Shown one piece after another: positions 31,561 to 43,905 of a stretch of 64,000 nt of DNA (position 1 is its first letter; the number at the start of each line of letters is the position of its first letter). Source of the stretch: Gnetum montanum (taxonomy: Eukaryota; Streptophyta; Gnetopsida; Gnetales; Gnetaceae); NCBI GenBank assembly GCA_015680685.1, contig MNCI01033721.1, positions 84,367 to 148,366 on the forward strand, written 5' to 3'. The notes beneath the pieces are model-generated. The model was given only the letters and a program-made list of their open reading frames with translations. It was not told the origin of the DNA and made no database searches. The position numbers were made by a program, and so were the translations under genes.

Positions 31561-32423
31561 TGATGAGTGGCAAATACCCTTATGCTCAACCATACAAATC
31601 ACAAGTGTTTATGTGTGATCCAGTCGAATTCTGTAGTCCTTAAGTCTTTAAGTACACTGGTTCTAAGAAGTGAAATCTAATTGTTACAATCGTTGTCTTC
31701 CCAGTTACACTTATGAAATGTAAAGGGTATGGTTAAGTGCAATTGAGGCATCTAATTTTTATCGTTTTTTATGTTTTATATTTTAAGTCACCTAGGGATA
31801 AAGAATGAGGAATAGAATAGAATGATTAAATTGATAACTTAATCTAACGAGCTACACCTAACTAATCCTAACATAAGTATTTAGTCCCACTTTTCATACA
31901 CATCCTGAACATGTATAACACTGCTGAGTTACTAAACATTAAGCATTGTTGGGATTACCAAGTGTCATGCACATGCTCGAAGCCGTTATACTTATGTGCT
32001 TAATTAATTACTGTTTAATCTAGCTAGCTTAATTTAGCTTAATTACTTGGAAGCATTAAAGGAAATTACACAAAACATTAAATGCATGAATAAAATATTT
32101 AAGCTAGCCAAGGTGTTGCAAGGTTAATTAGAAAGCTCATCCTTATTATTGCACACACTACTGTGCTCATGTACAACATTGCTTGAATAAAAATCCATAC
32201 ACTTAATAACTCCAGTTGTGAACACTTTGGAAAATATTCTAACTCTAGAGAAAAGAAACTGCAAGAGCTTTGCTATGCTATGACAAAAACTCTTCCAAAC
32301 CATGTGCCCAAGTGCTATATTTATAGGTTGACACATATTCCATGATATTGAATATCTGACATTGCTTCATGACCCTCATTATCTTGTATTCGATATCGGA
32401 GCTAGACAAAATATGCTTCATCA
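31561..32423 (-). repeat. Element A 5' LTR
   Basis: 863 bp, ends TGATGAAG...CTCATCA on the minus strand. TATAAATA lies at 32318-32325, with two GATATC-type sites nearby. It resembles the 866-bp LTR of element G. Followed on the left by the primer-binding site, so it is the 5' LTR of a minus-strand element, which the leader comparison identifies as A. Confidence 0.82.
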
Positions 32424-33888
32424 TTTGTCATCTTAAACAAGGTTGTACAACCATATAGTCCTTATGATGAAATTACAACTACATCATTTGATCCTAGATA
32501 TTGATAGAAATTAAGGAGTTTCTTAACTTACTTTTATTTCTTGTTTCCTTCATAATAATTTATTTAATTTATATTCCGAATGAGTTAAGTAAAATATTTT
32601 TAGGTAATGCAAGTAGAAAAAGGATTTTCCCTACCTTTACTTAGGTAACTAGTGATATGAGTTACACTTTGTGTAACCCTAGTTAGAACTAGTGATTGGT
32701 GGTTGGTAGATCTTTAATTCACCTCTTGCTATTACCTAGGGATTATGGTAAGTTTTTGATATAATAAGATCTATTTTTCTTAAATATCCTTCTCACTTAT
32801 ATTTTATTTGTAGAAGAAGTGGAAGAACATTAAAATATTCAACCCCATTTTAAAAGTAGAAAAAAAAAAGCATTGGAGCATGGAAGGAGCACTAGCTCAT
32901 GAAGAATTGTTATTAACATGGATTCATTCAAGGATGAACAAAAGGAGGGTAGTTTGTCACATCCCTATTCCCAAATGATGCTGTTCCATAACAAAGATGA
33001 TATTTCTTTGTAACAAATGATGCAATTATTGTAATAAGTCTTGAAGGGCACATTGTAGTAATAGGCATATCTCTTGAGGTGACCTTTATAGCTTTGACCT
33101 ACAATATTGGATGATTCAACTTTTCTTCACCTTTTAGAACATGGCTAAGGATATATGTGAGGAGTTCTTTTATTTGATTATATATATGTATGTACATGGT
33201 GTTGTCCTATTGCATCAAAATGTGTGCATAAGCCATACTAAGTAATTATAACACATAGGTTTATTACTTTCCTATATTATTTTTATTTGACTATCAAATA
33301 CATAAAAATGATAAAATAACAAATATACCTTTTCATAGTGTTATCACATGATTGTGTCCTTAGTTTGGGTCTTATAATTTTATGTTAATTGGTTAAAAAA
33401 CTAATATAAGAGTAAATTTACAATTCTTATACCTAACATATTATGTTAATACCATTATCATGATTATAGATATGGTTTTCTCATCACTATAATTAAGGTC
33501 AATCAAACTCTTTAAAAAGTCCAATAAGAATGTTATTTTAATAACTCATTAAAGCCAAAAAGCTTTGAACATTTTATGAAAAGATCAAAAATTTCTTCTT
33601 TACAAGTTAATGTATTAAAAACCATACAACATTCAACTATTGCTTCTACTTTAAATTAAATCATTAGTTTGAACACTTTGAATAAAATATGTCTGCTTTG
33701 CTAAGGAAGCTTGATAATCTCTAATGATCCACCATACATTTAACAACCAAGTGTGTGAACGATAATTTGTCTACATAGTCGCCACTACACCAAGAGACAC
33801 CCAGTGGCTCAAACATAAAAGGTTACCAATGTTTTATACATGCATGGATCCTGCCTATTTACTTATTAATTCTTGCCATGGTCAAACA
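32424..33888. other. Unassigned AT-rich stretch
   Basis: No open frame of note, no domain and no repeat boundary was recognised. It may include decayed integrase-region sequence of element G at its right end. Confidence 0.5.
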
Positions 33889-33906
33889 CTTAGTCATGGG
33901 GGAAAC
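33889..33906 (+). promoter_or_regulatory. Internal polypurine-tract-like site of element G
   Basis: CTTAGTCATGGGGGAAAC, followed by a T-rich tract. Same position and sequence type as in A and E. Confidence 0.45.
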
Positions 33907-33934
33907 CACCCATTCTACCCTTCAAAATTAATGG

Positions 33935-35821
33935 ATGTTTTTTCATCTTTTTTTTTTACAATTTTTTATCATCTTCTTATTTCTTAATACAATTTTTCCT
34001 ATCCTTTTCAACTTTGTCTATCTTTTGTTTTCATTTCCTTTGTTAGTAATCTCGCTTGTGAATAAAATGATCAAGTAGCCCATTGAGGTAAGACTTTCTC
34101 TATGTTGTCAAGTCATAAGGGATTGATTATTTAGATAGTGAGGCAACATCATCCATCCACCCATTCCATTAATAAGAGGTTCTTGCGCTAGTCATAATGA
34201 TGTTCTTTTTCATCATCCAACCTAAAAATAAACTCATAATCATTGCACTTGGGAAAAAAAGTGAAGAACCAAGGGGAAATGTGAAGGTTGTGACATCAAG
34301 GGGATTTGTGGATTCTCTTGGACTGCTTTCGTATATTCTATCATGTTGCTTTAGTTGTAATTAAATCCTAGTAGATCTAACGAAAAATGGAAGTAAGAGT
34401 ACCATAAAAGGACACTGAATAAATTTCTGTAGGGTTCCACTAGAAAGACATGTATCCATGCCTGAAGGTTGGTGGCTTCTCAAAATACTCCATAAAAAAA
34501 TAGTGCCATAAATAAACTCCTCCCTTGGACAAAATGCCAAGTGATGCTAGTCCTTGCAACTATGATAATCTTATGGTTGTCAGTTGAAGTGATGAAATAA
34601 TGCGATGTCACTGAAATGTGGTTTGGACTTGGCTTGAATCTTGGAAAGAAGGGCTAATGATTACCTAACCATTAATAGCACACAAGGGTTCATTATGCCT
34701 TCGGTAAGACACCTTGTGTCCCAATTTATCTAATCCTTTTTATATAGTCAATCTCATCTCGTTGTCCATGTGATTCTAACTTGTGGTTTTGTGTAACATA
34801 GAGTTATTTTCTTAAATTGGTGGTTTTAACATGTGTGTTTTGTTTCATAGTTATGCATTGCATTCAACCCCTTTAGTGCCTACAGACATTTTTAGGTGTG
34901 GTTACACAAGGGCATTATGGGCTAGAGCCTATTTTGGGGGGAATCCACTTGTGTAACTATTGTAACTTGTACTTGTTTGACACAACCACATCACTCTTTA
35001 CCTTTCAAGCACTTCATTGTTAGATTTCATGCTTTTCCTTATCACATAATTAATTTGTTCCACAACATTGGTATAATACCCCTTTTCTTACGTCTTCCAA
35101 AGCTTTTAATGTCAACAACCCTGTCTTCTAAGACTTATAGTACCTAAAAATTATTCCCTACTTACCCCAGAACTATGTACCTAACCTAAATCCTTCCAAT
35201 TAATCACCAAGCTTCATTTTCCATGCTGATTACCCTCCTTATATGCATATTCAAGCACCCTGATATCGACAACCTGATATCAGGTCAGACACAACATTGA
35301 ATACTCGATATCAGGTCAAACAAAACTATATATATGATCCCTGTGGTGCCGAAAAATCCATTCTCTTCATTTGCAATTAGGGGATTTTTTCAAATTTACT
35401 CTCATGACTCATAGCTCTATGCAACCAACTTCTACTTACAATATTTGGCTCTCTACTACTTTGATTTTCGTACTGTTTGAACCTATTTGACCCTGGAGTG
35501 TTCAAGTTAGTTGTGGGGGTTGCTTGTGTGGAGAACCTGCACTAATTTTTCAAATTTCCTATTTCCTAGAGGGTATTACAAGGGTAAGAGTGTTAAAAAC
35601 CTTAAGTGTTATAATGAAAAATCAATTGTATTAATGCTAAAAACCCTCAATTTTCCACCCAAGGAATAGATACTTTTTGGGCATTTTTTTTTGCAAATTT
35701 TTCTAACTTTGTAATCATATGAACTAAAGAACATAATGTGACTAAGATGATGAGTAATGTATAAACTTGTTAATGGTAAATAACAACACCTTAGTAACAC
35801 CTGATCTTTGATTGATTGCAG
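33935..35821 (+). other. Element G, non-coding tract before ORF3
   Basis: No coding potential. Contains two copies of CTGATATC/CGATATCAGGTC near 35258-35325, a TATATATA run at 35328, and a splice-acceptor-like TTTGATTGATTGCAG directly before the ORF3 ATG. Confidence 0.55.
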
Positions 35822-38510
35822 ATGACCCCAAAAAGAGGAGCATAAGGAGAACCTTTGCAAGGAATAGCCAAATGCGCAAGAGGTTGTAGGGGCTAACAAG
35901 GTGAGAATGTGGAGCACAAGGAGTAGGAAGCCCAATCATTCAACATCCATTAAGAGGCTCCTGTCATTGGGCAATCGATCTAAGGAGAAGCTGCAAAACA
36001 ACAAGCCCCTATGTAGGGACAATGCCTCATGTTGTCCCTAGAATGCCTTGAGACTATTCAAGAAAAATCCATGTTGACCATGATCATTGTGGAGATGAGC
36101 TTCGGCTTGTTTATGGAATTTTCTCTAGAGGAAGTTTGGATGCAACTTCATGTGTCACCTATATGACCTATCCTTTCAGACAATGGTGAATGGTACCTTG
36201 GCAAAACCTACCAATTTTGGCACAACAAGGAAGAAGGTACCACTGTTAACATTTGAGGAGTCACTATTTCATTTTGGGTCAAAGTAATTACTGAAGCTCT
36301 TAATTTGCCAAATGAGGGGGCTAAGTTAGCCCATTTGTCCATGAGGTAACACCTGGAAGTTATGGCTGAGGTAGGCATATGGCAAGGATGAAAAAACATA
36401 TAATGAATTGACTTTGGAAGAGATGACCTATTTCAAGATAGGGATGTATCATGTCTTCCCCAGCAAATGGTTCAACAAAATTTTAACATATGCGGTCAAG
36501 GGAAGTGCCACACTAATGGGAAAATACATGGCCAACCTTCCCCAATTATAATGCATGAAAATTTAGAGGCAATTCGAAGAAAAGAAGGTAGGGAAGCCCA
36601 CACTTCCATTCCCCTGCCTAATCTGAAAGCTGTGCAAGTGTGTTGGAATTTTGGGGTACACAAATGATGTCCTTAGAAAGGTTCAAAATTCTTCCTTTGC
36701 TAAATTACTTAAACTAACAACACCAACGAAAGACCTTGGTGAGAAAGAAGAACTAAAGAATGAAGTAAAACCAAAAAAAGAAGCAAAACAGGAGCCTAAA
36801 CAGCATCGCGAGCCACAAGGTCCACCACCGCCACCACAAGACTATAGGCTTGTAATAAGCCACTTGCAAAAAATTGCTAAAGCACTTAGCTGGGGGAGCA
36901 TAGAAGAGTCAAGCCTCTTCAAAGTCAATGATGTCATGTAGCCCATTGTTTTAGTCAATCCAACAAGAGGATAGATCTCGCTATAATTAGGAGGAGAATC
37001 CTAGTGGTCACGTCAAATCTTTGGTAATGCCACATCCTTTTAGCTGATGCTTGAGATAGGGGAAGGTGCCACAGTAGTGTTCATGTAGCATCAAGATGCA
37101 GCAGGCACAGTAGAGATGATAGTAGATCACATTAAAGAGTCTTTTAGTATGCCTGTTGTGCCTCTAGTCGATTAGACTAAGAACAAAGACATGCAAATGC
37201 TTGGTGGGACTTTGATGAATCTTGCATATCATGAGGATGTGTTAAATCGATTACTGTAGATAGGCAAGTAATGACCACCTTGTTTGACATCCCCAGTGAT
37301 GTCACTACAGCACAATTAGATCGCATTGCTACTAAAGAAAAGCTAGTCATGGCTAAGATTAGGGTGGAACATGTAGAAGTAGAAGTGCAAAGTTTGCAAC
37401 ATGAATTGGCTCCCCTAAGAGCTGAGAGATGGGATCCTACCCAATTTGTTACTCCTAATCAGCTAGACCAATTCAAAATAGTATTGTTGGATAAATTACT
37501 TGAAGATAACAAAGCTACGAAGCAAGAAAAGGTGAAGGTGATATGGAATGGCTCCACTACAAAAGCACAATCATATGCCCATAAGAAGGTGCTAACTGCA
37601 ACTCAAGAAGAAAATAAATAGCTTGTTACCGAAAACTCAAGGTTGATCATCATAGAAAAATAAAAGAATGTTTTGGAAGAAATTTTCCATCAATTGAAAG
37701 AATAGCTAATGAGGATCAACTAGGATATCAATAAATTGGCTAGAGAAAATAGAACCTTCTCGATGGAGGAGGTCTGTGCCATTCAACAAAATTCTATAAT
37801 TGAAAATAAGCACATGGTAGAATGAGGCTAAAAAGCATGAGAGGTTGAAGAAAAAATTTTAGGACCAAGTAGGCATGTACAAGAAAATCAACAAAAAAGA
37901 AATCTAGATGGCCAATGCTCATATCAGATTCATTTTAGCACAACATCTGTACTAGCAATCCATCTTGGATAGTGATGCCTTGGTCTAGCAAGTGGAAGTG
38001 AATAAAGATTTGTAGATCAAGGTTTTAAAGGAATACATGGCATTGGCTAACCTTAGATATGCCAACCTTGTCATGTTAACAATAGGTGGACCAAGGAATA
38101 AATTAGAACAGTAGGTAGCGACCACCTATGCATTATACAAAAAAGAGTTTGTAGATAGAAAAGCTTCTTTATAGAAACTCCATGTAGCAAACTCAAAAAT
38201 TGAGGTGATCAAAGCTTGCTACTATGGATAGAAGGATGTTACCTAAGACCTAGCCCAGAGATTAACAAATCATCATGAGTTAAAGGAAAAGGCTAAGGCT
38301 TTTAAGAAGGAACAATAGCAATTTGGGGCCTAGTACATGAAGACCAACAAAATTTTCCCATAGCTACCATGTCCTTGGAATGTACCGGTGCTACCAAGCA
38401 TTGGCTCAATAGCCTGGATAGTACATGACCCAAGCACAAAAGATGAAAATTTACAATACTATTCAATCACTACCAATTTCATAAGCCTAGCGACAAAGGA
38501 AAGCGATTGA
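35822..38510 (+). pseudogene. Element G ORF3 (globular domain plus coiled coil)
   Basis: About 896 codons with many stops, function unknown. Order: variable N-terminus; KTYQFWHNKEEGTTVNI (about 36205) and LNLPNEG (36300); a PFPCLI-KLCKCVGILGY block (36610-36660) like the end of the putative plant transposon domain (Transposase_32); a Pro/Lys-rich linker; LEIGEGATVVFM (37050) to SMPVVPLVD; a long coiled coil from TTAQLDRIATKEKLVMAK (37300) with heptad-rich Lys/Glu/Leu; and the C-terminal motif LPCPWNVP...IGSIAW (38370-38420). It lies where Athila relatives carry an env-like gene, but no signal peptide or membrane span is seen. Confidence 0.72.
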
Positions 38511-38721
38511 TGGAGGAGCCACTACCTCCAGGAACTACATGAGCTTCCCCGATTTTGTATCTTGTAATATTGTATCCAAATTTTTGTAAAACATCACTGC
38601 GACATGTAAGTGTCAATTTCTTTGTTTGTTTGAGTTAATCAATAATTCCATACCTTCCTAAAATTTTGTAAAGAACTTGTTTCTTATTTTGTTTAACTCG
38701 AGGACGAGTTTTCATTCAATC

Positions 38722-38730
38722 ATGGTGGTA
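38722..38730 (+). other. Polypurine tract of element G
   Basis: ATGGTGGTA precedes the LTR start TGATAAG; one purine run position is T compared with B and D. Confidence 0.7.
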
Positions 38731-39596
38731 TGATAAGACATGATTTTGTCAACTCCGATATTGGGTATCCAATAGTAAAGCCTTGATATCAAATATGTGA
38801 TATCGAGTCCCAAGAAATGATGTCGAACATCTGATATCATCTCTTCCATGCTAGCCCATAAATACAACACTTGCGTGCATAGTTGGGACATAATTTAGTT
38901 TCATATTTTATTTAGCTTTTTCATAGATTGTAGATTTCTAGTTCTATTATTTCCTAGTGCATGTCTACAATGTAATGTTTGTAATTGTACGGCATCCTTA
39001 TTCAAGTGTGACGTGCTTGAACATGTTACATAACTAGAAACAAAGATTGAGATTACTTCCATCATTGCAACATTCACTTAAATTTATTATTGCTTTCAAT
39101 TATTTAATTATTTAGTATTTTCCTTAGTTAATGTTTCCATTTATTGCTCTTTACAATTCCTGTCATTAAGTAGAATGAGTACAACTATTCATAAGTGCTT
39201 AAGTGTAATTACTTGGTAATCCAACAGTGTATTGTTTGGTAAGCCTAGTGACATACGCTTGGTAATCCTAGTGGTAGTTATACAAAGTCTAATGCATGTG
39301 TGGATGATTAGGAATGGATACTCATTACAAGTAGGCTAGATTAGATTTTACTTTCCATTTATCTCTTTATTATCATTAGGAGTAGCATAGGATTAGGTAG
39401 CATCAATCATATGCCTCACTTTGGACTAAACCATATGTGACAAAGCTATCACTAGTCCAAGTGGGAAGACAATGAACTGTGATCAAAGTATAACAATTTA
39501 GATGCACAATTAGTCCCATCCACGGAATTCAACCAAATCGTGCATAAACACTTGTGATTTGTATGGTTGGGTGTAGGGATACCTTGCTACTCATCA
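38731..39596 (+). repeat. Element G 3' LTR
   Basis: Starts TGATAAGACA and ends CTACTCATCA. Has GATATC-type sites (38752-38845), CATAAATA at 38858-38865 as the TATA-box equivalent, and a short form of the U5 minisatellite. Confidence 0.85.
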
Positions 39597-39607
39597 AGTA
39601 GCAAGTA
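39583..39607. repeat. Palindromic LTR-to-LTR junction
   Basis: CTTGCTACT-CATCA-AGTAGCAAG: the end of the LTR of G meets the end of an inverted LTR (K). Five bases (TGATG) expected at the start of K are missing at the centre. Confidence 0.75.
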
Positions 39608-40139
39608 GTCCCTCTGCTCAACCATATGAATCACAAGCATTCACTAGTGATCTGGTTGAATTCCATGGACTTAGCCCTTAAGTGTACCAATAGACAAAGA
39701 TAGTGACATGGGAATTATGATTATTGTCTTCTTGGCTTTCACTTGTGAAAGCTCGTTTGTATGGTTAAGTGTAAGTCGAGGCATATGATAATTGTTTATA
39801 TTTTTAAGTATGAAAGTAAAGATAATTAATTGGAAAACTAACTATTTAATGATCCTTAAGCTAACTAGCCTAACATAAGCATCTAGGTCCACTTTTCGTA
39901 GGCATCCTAAACTCTTTCTAACACTATTGGGTTACCAAGTGTCTATCGCTGGGGGTACTAAATAGCCACTATTGGGATTCCAAGTGTTAAATGGTATGTT
40001 TGAAGTGGTTATACTTATGTGTTTGTTATTAAGTGCATTACTTAACTAAAGATATGAATGTAAATTGAATGAATAATAAAGTGCATGAAAATAAACATTA
40101 ATTTATTCTAAGTGCTACAAAGAGTTTGAAGAATGTCAT
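39597..40139 (-). repeat. Inverted LTR fragment K
   Basis: Minus-strand LTR of the A/G type, U5 side first (GCTCAACCATATGAATCACA at 39619). Cut at 40139 by the LTR of element J. Confidence 0.75.
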
Positions 40140-40939
40140 TGATGAGTGGTGAGGTACCCCTACACTCAACCATACGAATACGAGCATTTCATGCACGATC
40201 CAGTCGAAATCCGTAGACAGGCTAGTTGTGGTATCTAGATAGTTACTTGTTGATTGCAATTCGATGTCTTCCCACCTGGACTAGTATTTGCTTTGTCACG
40301 TATGGTTTAGTCCAGAGTGAGGTGTATGATGTGGTTTCTAACCTAGTGCTACTCCTAGAGGCAATGGAAAATAACTTTAATTAAGCTAGGAGGAAAAGGG
40401 GGAGAGAGTCTAAGCTAGCCTAAGTGCGATGAGCATCCATTCCTTAATCTTCCATACGCATCTTGGACCTCGTGAATGACTACCACTAGGATTACCAAGC
40501 TCATGGCCTAGGTACACTACTGGGATACTAAGTAGTTACACTTAAATGCTTGTGATTAAGTTGTACTCATTCCGCATTAAAGAAGTTTAGGGTGAAGAGA
40601 TATTAACTATGAAAGCAATAAATAAAAATAACAATTAAATAATTAAACTAAGTGAATGCTACAATGATGAAGTTATCTCAATCTTTATTTTTGGTCATGT
40701 GCATGTCCAAGTACATCACACTCGAATAAAGGTGTTGTATAATTACAATCATCACACTGTGGGCATGCATTGGGAGAAAGGGATGAGAAAGACTAAAAAT
40801 GAGAACTAACTTCTAACTAAAAACCTTCTTTTTTCCTTCATGCGCCTAAGATATATTTATAGGCCTGCACAGGAGCCACGATATCACATATGCATTATCG
40901 TAGGTATGATATCGTGACCTAATGAATCACGATTCATCA
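40140..40939 (-). repeat. Element J 3' LTR
   Basis: 800 bp, TGATGAATCG...CACTCATCA on the minus strand. GATATC-type sites at 40880-40915, TATAAATA at 40854-40861. Inserted in K after GTCAT (40135-40139). Confidence 0.88.
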
Positions 40940-40950
40940 TATCCCCATGA
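40940..40950 (-). other. Polypurine tract of element J
   Basis: The minus strand reads CATGGGGATA before TGATGAATC. Confidence 0.75.
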
Positions 40951-41169
40951 TTGAATGAAAACATATCCTTGAGTTAAACAAAATGAGAACAAGCCCCATT
41001 AATTACACAGTCGATAGGTATGGGATTATTAACTAACTAGGGATTTATTCATGCTGTAGTGGAGAACTCAATAGAAGAAAATTGGGATACAACAAAAAAT
41101 TACAAAATTGCAAAATTGTAAACTTTATTTGGCTCATGTGGTTCAAGGTGGCGGTGGCTCCTCCATGGG

Positions 41170-43905
41170 TTACTTCCCCTTGTCCCATGCTCCAGGTTTT
41201 AAAATTTGATGACTCTGAAGTAGTGCTTGGAAGTTTTCCTCTTCCATTCGGGGATCCTGTGTCATCCATGCTAATGCTCCAATGTTTGACGAAGTTGGAA
41301 CCTCCCATGGGCACGGTAGTTGTGGGAACATCTTATTTGCTTTTACGTACCAAGCTGCAAACAACCATCATTCCTCCTCGTAGGCTCTGGCTTTATCCCT
41401 ATACTCTTGTAAATCCATAAGCCATCAAGCCAAGTTTGCTATGACATCTCTCTGGCCTTGGTAGCTGGTCTTAACTACCTTTAGTTCAAAATTTGAGACT
41501 TCTAGCTTCTGCAACGTTTTCTTGTGCTCTACAAATTCTACTTCATTTTTGGCATAGGTGGTAGCTACCTACTTCTCAAGCTCTATTCTTGGGTGTCTTA
41601 TTGTCAACATGGCTAGATTGGCATACTATAGGTTTTCCAATTCCATGTACTCTATGAGGTCTTAACTCTGTAGGTCCTGGCTTGTAAGTTCCACTTGGTG
41701 GGCAAATGCATATGTATCCAATATGGCCTGTCAATCAGTGTGTTGAGCACTGAAAGTATTGATGTGGGCTTTGGCCATATGGATCTCCTTTTCTATGACT
41801 TGCTTGTACATTCCCACTTGGTACTGCTTGGCTTTGTTTTGCCACGCGCTTATGTCAATGACCATCTTTTGACGGATTGTGTGTACCTCCTCCATTAAGA
41901 CGGTTTGAGTCTCTCTGGCTAAATGGTTCATGTCTTTGTTCATCCCGACCAACTATTCTCATAATTGCTGAAAGTTTTCCTTGAGAACATTCTTCTATTT
42001 TTCCATAGTGGTCAACCAAATATTGTTAGCAGTAAGATGTTTATTCTCCTCCTATAAGGCTCTGAGTGCCTTAGCATGCACGTAGGTTTGTGCTTGTGCA
42101 TTGCAGGCACCCCAGTCGGCCTTCTCTTTCTCCTTTGCCACTCTTCTATTATCTTCCAATAGTTTATTAAGTTGCTTTATCTTGAAAATGTCCAACTAGT
42201 CTGCGAGAATAAACTGAGATGGGTACCACTATGCAGGTTGTAGGGTGAAGAGCCTCTCCTAGAGTCTTGTCAACTCTACTTCCATGTGCTTAGCCTTGGT
42301 CTCTTCCATGACCAGCTTTTCTTTGGTGAAGATGAGGTCTAATTTTGCTACCATGACATCTTATGGGATGTCAAACAAGGATGTCATTACTTGTCCTATT
42401 TGCAGTAATCGATCAAGGACATCCTCATGTTCCGCAGGAGTCATTGAGGGGCCGGCCAGAGTTTGAGCATCCCGTGCTCTTGTGAAATCTACTAGTGGCA
42501 TAATAGGGACATTGAAAGATTCTTTTATGTAGTCTGTGACCACTTCTGTGGCTCCCGCTGCATCCTGGTGCTGCATGACCAACACTGTGGCCCCTTCACC
42601 TATTTCCAGTTGCACTTGGAAAGATGTGACATTCCTTGAAATTTTTTGTGAGCAATGAGTCTTCCTTCCTCCTATTTGGATGGACACCTCACCCCATGCA
42701 CGGTCAATAAAAAATGTGGGTTGTACGATGTCATTGATGATGCAGAAGAGATTAGCATCATCATGACTTCCCTAACTAATCATCTCAACGAAGGCCCTGA
42801 GGTGGCTCATTAACGATTAGTAATCCTATGGCGGTGGTGGCAGTTGATCTCGCTGGCTTGTGCTAGACCCTGCTTCTTGTTGTTAACTAGGCCTTGTGCT
42901 TGGAAGTTGGCTAGGCCCTATAATTTGAGTTGCAGTGGGCCCCACCATCTGTTCTTACTCTTGCTTTGGCTCTAGTGTCTCACCAACACTTTTCCTCGGA
43001 GCTGGTGGCTTCAGCAATTTAGTGAATGAAGCATTCTAGGCTCTTCCAAGGATGCCATTGGCGTACCCTAAAATACCAGCATGTTTGCATAACTTCCTAA
43101 TGAGACAATGGAAGGGAAACACAAACTTCCCTGTCTTGCATTCTTCAAACCACCTCAAGATCTCCATGAGATATAGATGAGGAAAGTTAGCATTAGCCTT
43201 TCCCATCAATATCACACTTCCTCTTGCCACATATGTTGAGATTCTTTTTAATCCTCTTATGGAAAAGATGTGATAAGCATCAATCTTAAAGTATATCCTT
43301 TCTTCCAGCATCAACTCTCCATATGTCTTGTCTTCTTTGTTGTATGTCCTATCCAACCAAACCCTTCATGCATCAGCATCGAAGTAAATGGATAGGTGAG
43401 CAATTTTTGGCCCTGTATTTGGAAGGTTCAACATTTTTGAGATGGCCTTGGCAAAAAAATCTACAGACACACCATAAATGTTGACTGTGATGCCTTCTTC
43501 ATTATTGTGCCAAAATTGGTATGTTTATCCTAAGTTCCAAGCACCACTTTTAGAGAAGATAGGCCATAATGGAGATCCTTTGAGTTGGTCCCTAACAACC
43601 TCAGGAGAAAATTTCATGAAAGGTTCGAAGTTTAATTCCACGATCACTATAGCCGATGTGCACTTTTCATGGATGGCCTAAACACACTTTAAGGACAATG
43701 TGAGTTGTTGTCCCTATACAAGTGTTATTGTAGCTCCTCCTTCTACCTGTCCTGATTTTACAGTAGTAGGAGTCTCTTGATAGATGCTAAATGATTGCAC
43801 CTCCTGCTCGGCACATTGTTTGGGAAACGCTTATCCTCTACCTCTCTTGGGTTGCTTGGACACACCTTGAGAGGGTCCTTCTTGTTGTCCACACTTTGGG
43901 GTCAT
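41170..43905 (-). pseudogene. Element J ORF3 (globular domain plus coiled coil)
   Basis: About 912 codons, nearly the same length as in G, with scattered stops. ATG at 43905 (MTPKCGQQEG). Order: TYQFWHNNEEGITVNIYGVS and MLNLPNTGPKIAHLS (43400-43530); a good open frame at 43036-43356 with GELMLEERIYFKIDAYHIFS, HLYLMEILRWFEE and FPFHCLIRKLCKHAGILGY, which resembles the putative plant transposon domain (Transposase_32) by memory; LEIGEGATVLVMQHQDAAG to MPLVDF (42490-42610); a coiled coil; and LPCPWEVP...IGALAW (41230-41290) to GAWDKGK. The base before the ATG is A where B and G have the AG of an acceptor, so this copy may have lost splicing. Confidence 0.75.

Larger units (their letters stand above)
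33889..39596 (+). mobile_element. Element G: Athila-like element, 3' part
   Basis: Plus-strand remnant that keeps everything after integrase: internal polypurine-like site (33889-33906), T-rich tract (33935-34040), non-coding tract to 35821, ORF3 (35822-38510), polypurine tract (38722-38730) and 3' LTR (38731-39596). Blocks of the non-coding tract match the reverse complement of A (34115-34170 with 1215-1250; 34440-34480 with 860-900) and B (34880-34950 with 11385-11440). Its gag, pol and 5' LTR are not found. Confidence 0.78.

Noticed and set aside
32424-33888. Host promoter or non-coding RNA in the unassigned stretch
   Set aside because: AT-rich sequence without a recognisable element; TATA-like words here are expected by chance.
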